From positions 16,988,001 through 17,052,000 of the forward strand of contig CP075492.1 of the NCBI GenBank assembly GCA_021613535.1: DNA of 64,000 bases. The letters are read 5' to 3'. The position numbers and the translations under genes are program-made. This DNA comes from Adineta vaga (lineage: Eukaryota > Rotifera). The notes beneath the pieces are model-generated. The model saw only the letters and a program-made list of their open reading frames with translations. It was not told where the DNA came from and ran no database searches. Shown piece after piece: positions 1 through 11,400 of the stretch. How positions within the stretch are numbered: position 1 is the stretch's first letter; the number at the start of each line of letters is the position of its first letter.

Positions 1-878
1 TGTAGCATTAAATTAAATTTTGTCTCTTTACAGGACATATTGTTTCTCGAAATTATTTGAAAGATGTCGATGTTTAATTCTATTTATCTTTCTGCAAGTA
101 ATGGACGAACAACTTGTTGTATAGAAATCGTTTCTCACAACCATTTGGTTTTGCATATCTCATAGAATTACAAATGAACATATTTTTCCTTCTCATTAAT
201 ATCAAAGCTTGTTAGGAAATGTATTTATCCGTTGGTAATATTAAAACTATTTAATAGTGTTTTAATATATTTGACGTTGATATCACACTTTTTGATGATG
301 ATGTATTCGTCTCTACATGTGATACAAGAAGAACTAGAGACTGTCGAAAAAGAAAATATCCAAAATAATACAATGAGTAATAACATTGATGAAAATAGAA
401 CTTTTGGGCTGCAGTTATATCATGTAGATTGTAGGCTTTCATTTTATCAAATTAAGTTTTTACTAATATGTCAACACTCGTTACTCAATCAGATAAATTT
501 ATTGTACTGAAGTATTTTTTTTAAAGCCATAATTGTTTTGTTGTAATTACTGAGAAAAATACGAAATATATGAAAATATTACGTAATATACATAGATGAG
601 TAATATTTGTTTGCAAATATCAGGTAAGTCACACCTTGTTTTATGATTTCTCTTACTTTTTTTTCTTCTTCTGATTACTTCCTGATTGAAATCGAGTTGG
701 AAATTTCTCAATCATGGCGCAAATAAATGATTCAAGTCATATATATATATATATATATACAAATCACGCAAAGTCAAGATATTTATTATTCGAATTGAAT
801 ATTTATTTCGTTTTTTTTGTATCTATGCAAACTTCGAAGGTAAACTAGAGTTTGATCTTCTATTTTTCAGAAAATAAA
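1..878. other. 5' intergenic region with simple repeat and possible leader intron
   Basis: I see no convincing coding sequence here. There is a short (AT)n tract near 739-759. A strong donor-like GTAAGT at 624-629 and a polypyrimidine-AG acceptor ending at 870 could bound an intron in the 5' leader of the protease gene that starts at 879. An acceptor-like CTTTACAG at about 27-34 could belong to the last exon of a gene outside the window, but no reading frame settles this. Confidence 0.3.
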
Positions 879-1822
879 ATGATGGTTAATAATAATGATC
901 AATCTGGTGAAAACAAAAAAGTAAGTATTCGTTTTATGAGACCATTCGCTTTTCCAAAAGAACGGTTGGTATATTCTGTGGATTTACGTCATTGGATGCC
1001 ACCGATTGATGATCAAAAAGGCATGAATACTTGGTAGATATTCATTGATTTATTTCTTCTAGTTTTAATTTCTTTATTTAACTTTATAGTAGTGCTACTA
1101 CATTTGCAACTTTATGTAATTATTTATTTAAACGTTTGTTTGGTTATGATATTACTGTATCTCGTTTATTTATTTATTATAATAGTCAAATCATGTACTT
1201 TCGTACATTGGAAGTTGAAGATATAGGAGCTCATCGAATGAATGTTGCTTTAAGTTTAAGAAAATATGGCGTTTGTGAAGAAAAATATTGGCCTTATCAA
1301 AAATATCTATTAAATAAAATGCCATCGGATTTAGCATATGAACAAGCAAGTCATTATGCAGTTACTCCATTTTATATACCAATTAATGTAAATGCTATTG
1401 AAATGTGTTTAAATAATAAATTACCAGTTGTTATTGGAATTAGATTAACTAATGATGCAGCGAGAAATATGAAATATAATGGAGGTTATTTACAAGTTCC
1501 CGATATAAATAATTCCTTGGTTTATAAATCTTTCTTACATAGTTGTTTAATTGTTGGATATGATAAAAATTCACAATATTTTATTTGTAGAAATTCTTGG
1601 GGAAGAAATTGGGTAAAAGAAAAAATAATCCTTTTCTTTTTTTCTTTAATATTATTCATTTAATAAATTATATTGTAGGGGGATCAAGGTTATTTTTATA
1701 TGCCATATGAATATATAAGTCATTCTACTCTTGTTAATGATCGAAATGGTTTATGGTCGATTATGAAAATAATTCCACGAACAAATACATTACCTACTGT
1801 ACGTCGATTAGTAGTATCTTGA
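879..1822 (+). CDS. Papain-family (C1) cysteine protease, three exons
   Basis: Probable C1 peptidase of about 273 residues. The exons are 879-1033, 1090-1612 and 1679-1822; both introns (56 and 66 nt) are GT-AG and the frame is kept throughout. The first intron splits the codon of the expected nucleophile cysteine (TG|T), giving MNTCSATTFA after splicing, which fits the C1 active-site helix. The second exon has the histidine region LHSCLIVGYD and the asparagine region RNSWGRNW; exon 3 continues GDQGYFYMPYEY, the usual C-terminal block. All three catalytic residues (Cys, His, Asn) are therefore present. I see no signal peptide or long propeptide, so it may be cytosolic or belong to the short bacterial-like C1 group. 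The start is the first ATG after an acceptor-like sequence at 870; an upstream exon is possible. A paralogue lies at 43363-44738 on the other strand. Confidence 0.82.
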
Positions 1823-2040
1823 ATGAGTGCACAGCTCAAATAAGTACATTCACAATAATGTTATAATCAAATTTCATCGACTGTTTAGATCACAATAGTT
1901 AACCAGGATATTCAATTCTTATTTTAATAAATTCAATTTTTGAGGATGTCAGTGATATGACAAAATTAATGTGTTCCAAATTCATTTCATCCGAATTAGA
2001 GAAAATAACACAGAGAGCACCTAATTTGAGAGTAAGAATT

Positions 2041-2093
2041 AGTGTAGGATGAAAGTATGAGTGAAAGTTCACACCCACCCTCAACATATAAGG
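2041..2093. repeat. Short TG-rich hairpin element (degenerate copy)
   Basis: An imperfect inverted repeat ending in CACACCCACCCTCAA, with a weaker GTGTAGGATG arm on the left. It is a degenerate member of the dispersed hairpin family described in the findings and lies about 220 bp downstream of the protease stop codon. Confidence 0.45.
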
Positions 2094-2750
2094 ATCTATC
2101 GGTTCGCAACGTATAATAAACTTTTTCTTCTGTTTCTTGAAGTGCTTCACAAATCTATAAAGGATTTATATCTTCCTCAAGTACAATAAAAACGAAGTTC
2201 CGTATACGTTGAAAATTCATAAATCATGTTCTACGTTTAGGAGATCAGCATTCAGAAAATATGAACATATCGAATACCTTCGTCACAATTAATTCAAACG
2301 ACTACTTCTGGTAACCTTCAGTAATTGGTACATTATCGGATATAGAAATATGCCTAAACTAGTTTTATTAGTCGATAAAATCGAGATATTTTCACTTTCT
2401 TAATAACTTGCATGTGTTTGAGTATTGAGATTCACATCTATTTACTGAATTGCAATAGCCTACTCGATAGTTCGACTTTTCAATAACGCACAGAATCGCA
2501 GTTAAATATCTACAAAGTATGATATATCTCTACCTTTCACCAGATATAATTTTATCACAATAGAGTGTGTTTACATACAAATGGTCATAACCATGACGGA
2601 TAGATGCATCCCAATAGATTCTATAGAAATTATACTCTAAATACAGTTGTCAGAGAAATTTTGAACAAAGTTTTACAGACATAATAAATTAATAGGAAAT
2701 ATTCATAAAGTTGTCAGTATTCCACTAGTATATAATAAGTACATTTCTAC

Positions 2751-2910
2751 ATGAAAAGATTTTTCATTCCTAATAAGATAGACGATCATATTTAATCTTA
2801 TCATAAATATCATCAGATGGTTCAACGGAATTAGTGAACGATAATCACACGGTAAGGAGTTCGAATCTAACAAGCAGACAGATGAATATAAAATAGATAC
2901 TGGTATTAGA
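2751..2910 (+). mobile_element. tRNA-like SINE, copy 1
   Basis: This stretch matches a second copy at about 22055-22210: both begin ATGAAAAGATTTTTCAT and share a core with a pol III A-box-like motif (TGGTTCAACGG, 2818-2828) and a B-box-like motif (GAGTTCGAATCT, about 2857-2868) roughly 40 nt apart. That layout is typical of a tRNA-derived SINE head. It does not fold into a complete tRNA as far as I can judge by eye, and no CCA end or poly-A tail is clear. Identity between the copies is moderate, so both are old. Confidence 0.5.
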
Positions 2911-2948
2911 GAAGTTGATCGCTATGCATGATGAACGTGCAATATCTT

Positions 2949-3289
2949 GATTTTTAAATTGATGAAAAATAATGATAGCATAGTAGATATACCAGTTTTT
3001 TAGCTTAAAATTGAAAAAGAATTAAAACTAGAGCTTTCGGCATTTCCAATGTCATCAACAGTAATAAAGTAAGTGAAGTGGTGTTGTTTTCAGTTGGTTT
3101 ATGTGTATTGAATATTGTTGAAAACGAAAATCGAATAATAAATTCAATATCTACATGTTATAGTACGTATATTTAACTGTGATTTGTTCGGCTAATAGAA
3201 TAGATTACTTTACTATTCTTGATATGACATTGGAAATTGTGAAAACTCTAGTTTTAATTATATTTCATCAATTTAATATCAAAAATCCG
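2949..3289. mobile_element. Foldback / MITE-like inverted repeat
   Basis: The left arm around 3011-3075 (ATTAAAACTAGAGCTTT then CATTTCCAATGTCAT) recurs as its reverse complement at about 3203-3265 (ATGACATTGGAAATTGTG then ACTCTAGTTTTAAT). Weaker pairing extends outward through TTTTTAAATTGATGAAA. There is no coding sequence, so this looks like a non-autonomous foldback DNA element. Its ends and target-site duplication are not resolved. Confidence 0.55.
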
Positions 3290-3556
3290 ATTTTATTTAT
3301 TATTCTATTCTGATTCTTAGTTTAAATATAAATAATCAAAAAAAAAATCCGAAAATATATTAATATACAAGTATTTACTTTATAGTCGATGACAGTTTAC
3401 GCATTTGCTAAATCTCAATCCGACTTAAAATATATATTCTGACCTTTTTACTATTATATACAAAAATGAATCCGCAGTGTCAAAAGAATTCCTGATCACT
3501 AAAGCTATTATGGAATTTGAAACTGTATATAGAGAGTAGTTTAGGTCAATATTATA

Positions 3557-4181
3557 CATAGGGTAGTCAATAAGTTCTCGTAATAACCACTTAAAATTTT
3601 ATCCTGATTAGTTTTATCTTGCATGTTGTTCTTTTCTAATAATTAGCAACATATATTGTGTATTGAAATGCCAAGACGATGTTTCGAAAGCCTTCAATCA
3701 GGACAAGCCGTAATGAAATGTTTTCATACCTCGATTTTAGCATAGATAAATTGTAAATTAGTCCTATATAAAAACTCATTTATTATTAGCCTGAACTACT
3801 ACGGAAATTCATGACGCATTAGTTACTGTGCGCGGATCAGATGATCTTTGAATTGACTATTCAATAACCGGCATCATTCAACAAAATATACATTTTTAAA
3901 ATACAGAAAAGTGTGTGCATGATATTATTTCTGATCTTGATTATCCTTACAAAGAAAATTCAAACTTTTCATTTATTTGTCATATAAGTTAATAACCACG
4001 GAACTCAATTCCATACGTGTTCAAGAATACCAAACGGCAATCTTGAAGTGGATTCAAACGATGAAACTTTCTATAGAACATCGTGGAGACTACTTCAAAT
4101 ATTTACTATGAAAAAGACTAGCGAAATGTTTTTTCTATGAATATATATTTGAAATTCCGAGAATTTATTGACTGCCCTATG
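3557..4181. mobile_element. Decayed mariner-like transposon
   Basis: Terminal inverted repeats are clear: CATAGGGTAGTCAATAAG at 3557 against the reverse complement of CTTATTGACTGCCCTATG-like sequence ending at 4181, with TA at the outer edge. TIRs of this form are typical of mariner elements. Inside, short conceptual stretches resemble the ends of mariner transposase (one reads as EHRGDYFKY near 4076-4105), but there are many stops and no open frame, so this is a dead copy of about 625 bp. Full-length mariners are about 1.3 kb, so it also carries a large internal deletion. Confidence 0.6.
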
Positions 4182-4471
4182 TAATTTAGTGTTTGTCGAA
4201 TCTTTTTTTTCATAATAATAAAATAGAAGTATTATTTTACATTAAGTTTAAGAAAACAAATATTAGTTCCGGCTTACCTATAAATACAAATGCCGTTGAA
4301 AAAGAATCTCTTTTATTTGAGAAAGAAAGAAAAGTAAATTCTTAGTTATTAAACATAGAGATCAAATATCAACATAGAAAAAGCTTCTACAATTGATGCA
4401 TCAGGTTTCGAATTATTGTCATTCAAATTCTGCTTTACATCAGTGTCAAAACACTATTTTAGTATATAAAA
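4182..4471. other. AT-rich spacer
   Basis: Nothing coding is recognisable between the mariner remnant and the next hairpin. Confidence 0.3.
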
Positions 4472-4520
4472 AGGTGTGAATGTGGGTGTGTGTACTGCAT
4501 CTATCTAACACCCACAGCCT
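4472..4520. repeat. TG-rich hairpin element
   Basis: Arms GGTGTGAATGTGGGTGTG and ACACCCACAGCC flank the loop TACTGCATCTATCTA. The same loop sequence occurs in the copies at 7693-7736 and, inverted, at 32244-32295, which marks a common ancestor. Confidence 0.7.
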
Positions 4521-4573
4521 AGAACGAGAGCATAGATTTTCTGTTTTTGAAATGTTTCTTTTTAATCTATAGA

Positions 4574-5941
4574 ATGTTGAATTGTCGTCATATGACTTTA
4601 GGATCCATAATATACTTTATGTTATTGACACAATCACAGCAGATTTTTGAAAATTACAACAGAAAATACCAAATTAATGCAATTCAAGGGATAAGAGAAG
4701 TAAGCTCAAAATTACTGATAAAAGCATCATCAACAGCCTTTATTCTACTATTTAAGATTATTCCACGACCTATCCTTATTTCTAGTCACGATAATACAAG
4801 AGGACTGATAAAACTCTTATCAATTAATGATACAACGACATCAAACGTAGAAACAACCGAATCACAAGGTACGTAAAAACTAAAATTCATCCTGTCTTAT
4901 TTTTCGTTATAGAACTCTTTTCCTTTTGAGCTCTTTTGACTCCTTTATTCCCTTTAGTTTTCTGTAAAAGAAATTTCTTGATTTCATAAAAAATCTTTTT
5001 TTAAGATTTTGAAACCGGAATCACATCCACAAGTACAACATCAACCACATTCAGAACTAGTAGCATCTTTACAACGACTACATTATTCCAACAGAGTATG
5101 TATCATTGTTTATAATTCATATATACAGGTTTACATATGAAATGTCTTTAACAATTGTACCACGATATAGGAAAATAGAGAGATGCGGAGTGATGAGTAG
5201 TCAGAGTTCTCCATTTCTAATAAGTATAATGGAATATATAACAGCAACATATGCAAAACTCCCAAGTGGATTAAGAGTATCTTTTATGTTTATTTCATTT
5301 TCAACCAATCAATGAAGTATATATGGTCAACTAACTGTGTAAATTAAGAGACAAAAATATTATTTTTTCGACACTCTTCTACATGAATGGGAATTTATCA
5401 CATAACTTGTAATAATAACACTTATTTAGATATATCTGTTCAATTGATCTATCCAATCATATCATCCACTTCTATACCATCAAATATGACGTCAACTGCC
5501 GTATATCTTGTCAGCTATCCAGAAATAGAAAACATGGTGAGATCATTCTTATTTGTAATTAACTATAGGTAACTAGCCTTCTTTTCTTATTTACACAGAT
5601 TAGAAATAGTCTATCAAACGAGTCCATTGAAACTAATGTCATAATAGATGGAGCTAATATTGTTCGAAGTGCCATACAATTGAAATGGTAAGTGATATTA
5701 CTATACATATCTTTATTGATATTTTCTGTTTGCAAGGCAAAAAAAGAGTGTATCAATAACACCAACATATTTTCTTCATGTTAATACAACTTTACAAATT
5801 CCACTTTCATGTCTTGGCGAATCCGCATGCATATAGACAAAATACAAACAGCCTTGGAACAGACACCATTACATGAACTTAATTTGCATACAGAAAGCGG
5901 CTTTGTGCGTATAACAGTTGAAAAACCAATAGTAAAAGGTA
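4574..5941 (+). CDS. Probable ectodomain exons of the PARP membrane protein (structure unresolved)
   Basis: A chain of short open stretches with GT/AG boundaries precedes the PARP exon on the same strand. The first, from ATG 4574, has a hydrophobic leader-like start and ends near a donor at 4869. The next (about 5006-5095) is rich in Ser/Thr (TSTSTTSTTFR), as in mucin-like stalks. Further pieces lie near 5129-5280, 5387-5533, 5601-5686 and 5739-5940. Some junctions do not keep frame by eye, and an in-frame TAG near 5835 suggests either a missed junction or decay. I infer an extracellular region belonging to the gene at 6398-7546, because that protein starts just before a transmembrane helix. 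It could also be a separate decayed gene. Confidence 0.35.
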
Positions 5942-6397
5942 ATATACGATAGTCAACACCAAAGTTATCGAATGATCTGGAGGTTTTGTATAAATTACAG
6001 AGTGTTAAGCATTTCTTCGATTCGGTCTGATTTTTCTAAACCGACACTAATACAGGTTACAAGAATTTTAGACCGATTTTGTCTCTAGTTGTTGCCAGGA
6101 AAGTAATATTCTCTGGGTTAAAGTGATTAAAAACAATACTAATGATGAATTCTTTAATTGAATAATAAATAGTAGGCTTGTTTAGTAACCTATACTCACT
6201 AAATTGTCGTAAACTTATCCGCAATAAAAGCGGTTGTAGAGTTTGGTTTTCGAAACGGAATATATGAAGATAGGTAGGCAAAGATTTCCTAAATCTACAG
6301 ATGTATACAGTGTATTAATTTGCAGCATCACCAAAATATCGTACAGTTTCTGCAGAATCTCGCTAGTACAGACAGTTATTGATCAGTATAATTTTCC

Positions 6398-7546
6398 ATG
6401 ATAGGTTTAAAATCTTCTATTGACAAACCAAATCGTATTGGTTTAATCATCGGTATTGTTATGACAATATTGAGTGTTATAGTACTTGCAGGTGTAGCCA
6501 GTTATTTCGTGATACAAAAACGCTCAAAAACAAAGTTTGATAAACAATTTCAAGGTGATTTCAATTTACCAATCGCACGAAAACACTTAAGAAGAACTGA
6601 ACATACTTATGGTAAAAAGGTTTTATCGTATGAGCTTGATTCATATAACCCATTTCATTCATCATACGTCGATACGGTAAAAAAGGAAATGGGGTCTTTA
6701 AACACTAGATTTGAAATAAAAGCGATTGAAATCGTACAAAATCATGATAAATTTAAACATTTCCGACAACAAATTGAAATTGTTGAAAGTCGTATGGACC
6801 AAACGATATTTCAACCGAATCTTAGAGGAGAAACCAATCTTAAAGAACGACAAAAGGTTTTGAAACGATTAGAAAGTTTATACAAAGAGGTGAAAAGTAA
6901 TAGAAAAGCAAATATTGTACGTGTATGGCATGGGTGTGATGCAAGATTGTTGCCACAATTATTGGGTGAAGGTTTTGCATCTTTAGGACAACTTGATGAT
7001 GGTTGGTTTGGTAAAGGTATTTATTTTTCGTCAAGTGCTGAATATGCATCTCGCTATTGTTGGAACAACGAACATGCATGTCTAGTAATGTGTTACGTAT
7101 TAATTTTGAATCCATTTCCTGTAATTATTGATGATGCACCACTAGATGTTAGGCAAAGAGAATTTCGTTTTTATGGACGTGGAAATTATCGCACTCATCA
7201 ATGTCATTATATACCAGTTGCCCCAGCTTCTACTCAAGAAGTTCGTATAGATTTTCGTCCACCACCAAACGGTACAGATAATGCTAAGTATGATGAATTG
7301 GTTGTCTTTGATAGTGCAAATATCTTGCCACAAGTTGTAGTTCATATCAAGCCACTATCAGTATTACCATCAGAAGGAGAATATGTACCGCCTGAAGCAT
7401 CTACATCTGTAATGAATGTATCATCAATTAAGGTATTAAAACATCCAGATCAACATCATCATCTACACATTCAACGTCAGCTTGATAGCTTTTCAAAAGA
7501 TGACCGATTAGAAATGAATACGGTTAGAATATTATTGGACGAATAA
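6398..7546 (+). CDS. Membrane-anchored PARP-type ADP-ribosyltransferase (main exon)
   Basis: An open frame of 382 residues. Residues about 13-38 form one transmembrane helix followed by a basic KKRS-like stop-transfer sequence, so the rest should be cytosolic. A helical, charged linker (about 45-170) leads to a PARP catalytic domain (about 172-320) with the H-Y-E triad: His178 in RVWHGCD, Tyr209 in GWFGKGIYFSS, and the Glu of KYDELVVFD. These residues bind NAD+ and support ADP-ribosyl transfer in the family. No WWE, zinc-finger or ankyrin region is visible. An in-frame TAA lies just upstream of ATG 6398, and a possible acceptor (ATGATAG, ending 6404) suggests that the true exon begins at 6405 and is spliced to the ectodomain exons upstream. 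The stop is followed about 150 bp later by a TG-rich hairpin. Confidence 0.8.
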   Translation: MIGLKSSIDKPNRIGLIIGIVMTILSVIVLAGVASYFVIQKRSKTKFDKQFQGDFNLPIARKHLRRTEHTYGKKVLSYELDSYNPFHSSYVDTVKKEMGSLNTRFEIKAIEIVQNHDKFKHFRQQIEIVESRMDQTIFQPNLRGETNLKERQKVLKRLESLYKEVKSNRKANIVRVWHGCDARLLPQLLGEGFASLGQLDDGWFGKGIYFSSSAEYASRYCWNNEHACLVMCYVLILNPFPVIIDDAPLDVRQREFRFYGRGNYRTHQCHYIPVAPASTQEVRIDFRPPPNGTDNAKYDELVVFDSANILPQVVVHIKPLSVLPSEGEYVPPEASTSVMNVSSIKVLKHPDQHHHLHIQRQLDSFSKDDRLEMNTVRILLDE

Positions 7547-7692
7547 AATGACGATTATCGTGATTGGTATAGATAGTGTTTAAAAACAGCAATTTAAAAA
7601 ATGGCATGATCATCATCTCTTTTCATTTTTCTAATAATTTTTGTGTGACCGAATCGAGTACAGATATGGGTTTTTTCTCCATAAATGTAAGT

Positions 7693-7736
7693 TTGAGGGT
7701 GTGGGTAATACACATATCTAACACCCACACCCTCAA
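7693..7736. repeat. TG-rich hairpin element (perfect 14-bp arms)
   Basis: TTGAGGGTGTGGGT pairs exactly with ACCCACACCCTCAA around the loop AATACACATATCTAAC. This is the cleanest member of the family. It lies about 147 bp downstream of the PARP gene stop and directly abuts a gag-like remnant. Confidence 0.85.
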
Positions 7737-8180
7737 CAAAATTCGATCATACGACGATTTTTATGAATTTTTCGTGTTTGAGTTTGATCCTACACATAAT
7801 TCATCGGCTTCAAATAAAAATTCTGATACTCTCAATAATCAGTTAGATTCATTAACAGTCTCTAGTCATGTGAAATCTACGTTAGAACCGAATCAATCTT
7901 ATTTAAATAGCAATACGACGTTGCACATAACTGATCAAGAACCTTTGTTAAGTTCCACAAAAGTTCATCGTAATTGTATCGCAAATACTATCAATGATTG
8001 ATTGCACGTTAAGTAATCTACGTGAAGCAATTGTAAGTGATCTCTTAAAAATCCAGAAACATTTGAAGGAGGTAGAGATTATGTAAAGAAATGGATTGAA
8101 GATATTGAACATTTACTTCATATAGCATATATTTCCGAACTGACTCGTTTAGATTTAATGTCATATTCATTGAGAGGAGA
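7737..8180 (+). pseudogene. Retrotransposon gag-like remnant
   Basis: Frame pieces resemble the capsid part of LTR-retrotransposon gag: around 8056-8176 the translation reads FEGGRDYVKKWIEDIEHLL and then SELTRLDLMSYSLRGD, the familiar pattern of F-x-G, a W-x-x-x-I-E block and an R-L-x-L..L-x-G-D motif. Upstream (7740-7999) is a Ser/Asn-rich N-terminal stretch in another frame. At least two frame changes (near 8000 and near 8050) break it, and no protease, RT or integrase follows. The fragment is bounded exactly by hairpin elements at both ends. Confidence 0.55.
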
Positions 8181-8226
8181 TGGTGTGTGTGCACTAGTAG
8201 TATCTCACCCACAACAACACCCAGCC
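8181..8226. repeat. TG-rich hairpin element (imperfect)
   Basis: GGTGTGTGTG and CACCCACAACAACACCC arms flank the loop CACTAGTAGTATCT. It truncates the gag-like frame at the codons for RGD. Confidence 0.55.
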
Positions 8227-8473
8227 AGGTTTGGTCTCGGGCTCAGTACATTCGTAATTATGGTGAAATTGTTTTGTATTGTAATAGATTAGAAAAAACA
8301 AGAAGAAAAAAAAACGGGTAGATAAAGGACTTTATACGAGTATAGAAAAGAATAGCAAGATAATAGCTTGACTCATTTATATATAACTTTGTAGATAGTA
8401 GTGAGAATGTTGTTTTTCGTCCGATAACATCCAAAAAATACACTGTTTTATTCATTTTAATTAACATCGTATA

Positions 8474-11400
8474 ATGAGTGTACTAGCCAAAACCGAATTA
8501 TTGAATTTTCTTTTCGACGTGGAGAGCGTTAGTCAACGAGCTGTGACAAAGTATATCGATGAGACAATATCTATTGGTGGTCAGTCAGGTTCAAATGGCC
8601 ATTATGGTGCTAGTGGTGCACCTGGGAATTATGGAAGTAATGGAACGAATGGTGCTCATGGTGGTGATGGGGGTAATGGTACTAATGGATTTGATGGTCA
8701 GTCAGGACAACATGGTACAGATGCTCGACATGCATTCATACAACTAAGTGGAACAGTTGAAAATCTAAATGTGAAAATAAAAATAACTCAGACATTAAAT
8801 AGTTCGTGTGAGCATTATGCTGACTTTAATTGGAACCGCGTCCAACATGTTAGTGATGTTGATCATAATTTTCAATTAGCTCATTCGAAAGGGATCATTC
8901 TTGTACAAGCCGCAGGAGGTGATGGAGGGAACGGAGGCCATGGAGGAGACGGTGGAAATGGGGGTAGTGGAGGACGGGGTGGTTCTGGTTATTCTGGTAC
9001 AGCTGGGTATGATGGCAGTGGTGACGGTGCTTCTGGCGGAGATGGAAGTCGTGGCGGAGATGGAGGAAGAGGAGGTCGCGGAGGTAATGGCGGCAATGGT
9101 GCATCTGGTGGAAATGGAGGAAATGCAGGTGCAGGTGGTCATGTCCAAGTTCGAAGTTTAGATGCTAGATTATTGATGCTAATTGAATTGGATTGTCGAG
9201 CAGGAATAAATGGTAAAGGAGGTCAGCGTGGAAGAGGCGGCCACTACGGCAACGGCGGTGCTGGTGGGAGCGGTGGTAGTGGCGGAAGGGGTGGTAGAGG
9301 TGGCCCAAATGGCTCCAGCGGACGTTACGGTATGTCTGGTACTAATGGTTCTAATGGAAGCAATGGCCGCACAGGTAATCATGGTCACGATGGTTACGAT
9401 GGTTGTACTGCAAGCGATGGTTCAATTCAATATGCTGTGGTCGATGCAGATGATAACATAATTGAAACAGGTCCTGATAAGTACCATGCTAGTGTTTGTT
9501 CTTATACTATTACGGACGAAAATAACGATGGAATCTATGAGCCCAATTCAGACTTTTTTATTACAAATATTGAATGGACAAATAACGGTGCAATGACCTT
9601 GCCCAGTGGATCCATATTATCATTTCCATCTACACAATATATTTCTAATAATATAGAAGATGTTAGTGTATTACCAGGTGCTTATATCAATGAAATTTTA
9701 GCTGATCATCATCGATTTAAATGCCATCTGAATGCCGCACCCACTCTTTCAATCAATCAACCGTACATTCATCCTGTAAAAATAACATCAAATATTACTC
9801 TATTAAATCGTTTGTTTTGTGGCAGTGAAGTTTCAACTTCGTTAATTTGCCAATATCCAATTCAGATTACAAAAATTGAAATTCCAAATTTTCTAGGTCC
9901 CAATGAACGAGCCATCGTAACAGTAAGTTTTACGAATATTTCTATACGATCCTACGGTACATGTTTGGATTCAGCTGGTTCAGCAGAATTTATATTAACT
10001 ACTCATCCTTTATTGAAAATTGTACCTATGCATGAAGAACATACTTATCAAATAACGTCCAACGGTCGTGGTCACTATAGAATTAATGAGGAAATTCCAC
10101 CTCAATCAATAAAACATATTAATTTTGAAATTATGTTAGATGCTAATGCTTTTGATCAACTTTACGAAAGTTTATTCTGGAATCTTGATCTATTATTACG
10201 TGATATACAGATTGAACAGCATAGAAATAGCATTCGAGTTGTACCAACATTTAAACCGAATATTCATACCGATGTACTATTAGTTACAAATTCTCAAGTA
10301 AATCGAGCTGAGTTTCTTGCATATCGAAAATTATTTCAATTATTTAAATATTCAAGTCAAACGTGGGATGTCGAACGATATGGTGCATTCCATAGTCCAG
10401 AAACAAAATGGCTGAATACAACAGATTTGATTATTTTTATTTATTCAAATCCTCGATCAACTTTCAAAACCATCAAATCTCAATTACTGTTACAACATAT
10501 GAATTCTTCCGAAAATGCCGGTTTTATTTGTATTGGTCCCTGTCTAGCGGATGAATTTGATTTCGCTTTATTCGATTATAATAATCTACAATTTATTGAC
10601 GATAAACAAAAAACTAAATCTGAAGCTACAAATCATCTTTGGTCTACTATTGGATTCGGATGGCCTAGTGCTGATGAATTAAATGTGAAGGCCAACGAAA
10701 TTAGAAAAAATCATGAGAAAAAAGACGATCATCAATTTTTATATCAAACAGTCTATGATACAACAAATGAAGGTGATGCAAATTGTATGACCGTTGTTTA
10801 TGGTAATAAATATGTATTTAAATCCTCTTTGAATTGTCAAGTCGGTAATCGAGTAATTCTGGTTTCTAGTTATGATCCTTGGCTAGTCAATTCTCACTTA
10901 CCATTCACATTACAAGCTCAATCGAATACAACTCAACAGAGTAGAGTTGTTTCTGCTAGTGTGAATGATATGGACAATCAATCACAAGTTCAAAATATTA
11001 TTCAACATGAAATCAATTTAAGTTCACAATTTGGTAGATTACTATGTGCTATATTGTTTTATCAAGGATTTGAAAAATCTCATACAATAATTGCTGAAAA
11101 ACACGAATTATCAAGTTGCATATTCACAACAGGTACGCATAGATTTACTTTTAATCAAATTTTAGTTAGTATTGCTATGTCGATTATTGAACGTGAATAT
11201 GACCGTGGGACTCGAGAATTTCAATCATCGAAACGATTAATAAATCAAGCGGCTAATATGATCGCAAAAGAAAATAATATTATAAGTGATCACGGGGCAG
11301 GTACCAATGCTTGGTTCTATTTACTAATTCAATCATTATACGAATACATTGACAGTAAATTCTGGAGTTCTTTTCCTTGGTGTAGTTGCACAAATAAAGC

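Noticed and set aside
1-180. Last exon of an upstream gene after the acceptor-like CTTTACAG near 27-34
   Set aside because: Short frames in two phases are possible and none has support.
2857-2868. GTTCGAATC, a tRNA T-loop-like motif
   Set aside because: The surrounding sequence does not fold into a full cloverleaf; it is better explained as the B box of a SINE.
8474-9410. Collagen
   Set aside because: Gly-x-y periodicity is present, but proline is almost absent and G-G-x triplets dominate, which does not suit a collagen triple helix.
8559-9461. Long open frames on both strands across the glycine-rich region
   Set aside because: They are low-complexity shadows (Met/Val/Glu-rich or Ser/Thr-rich) of the G-x-x repeats of the real 8474-11755 gene.
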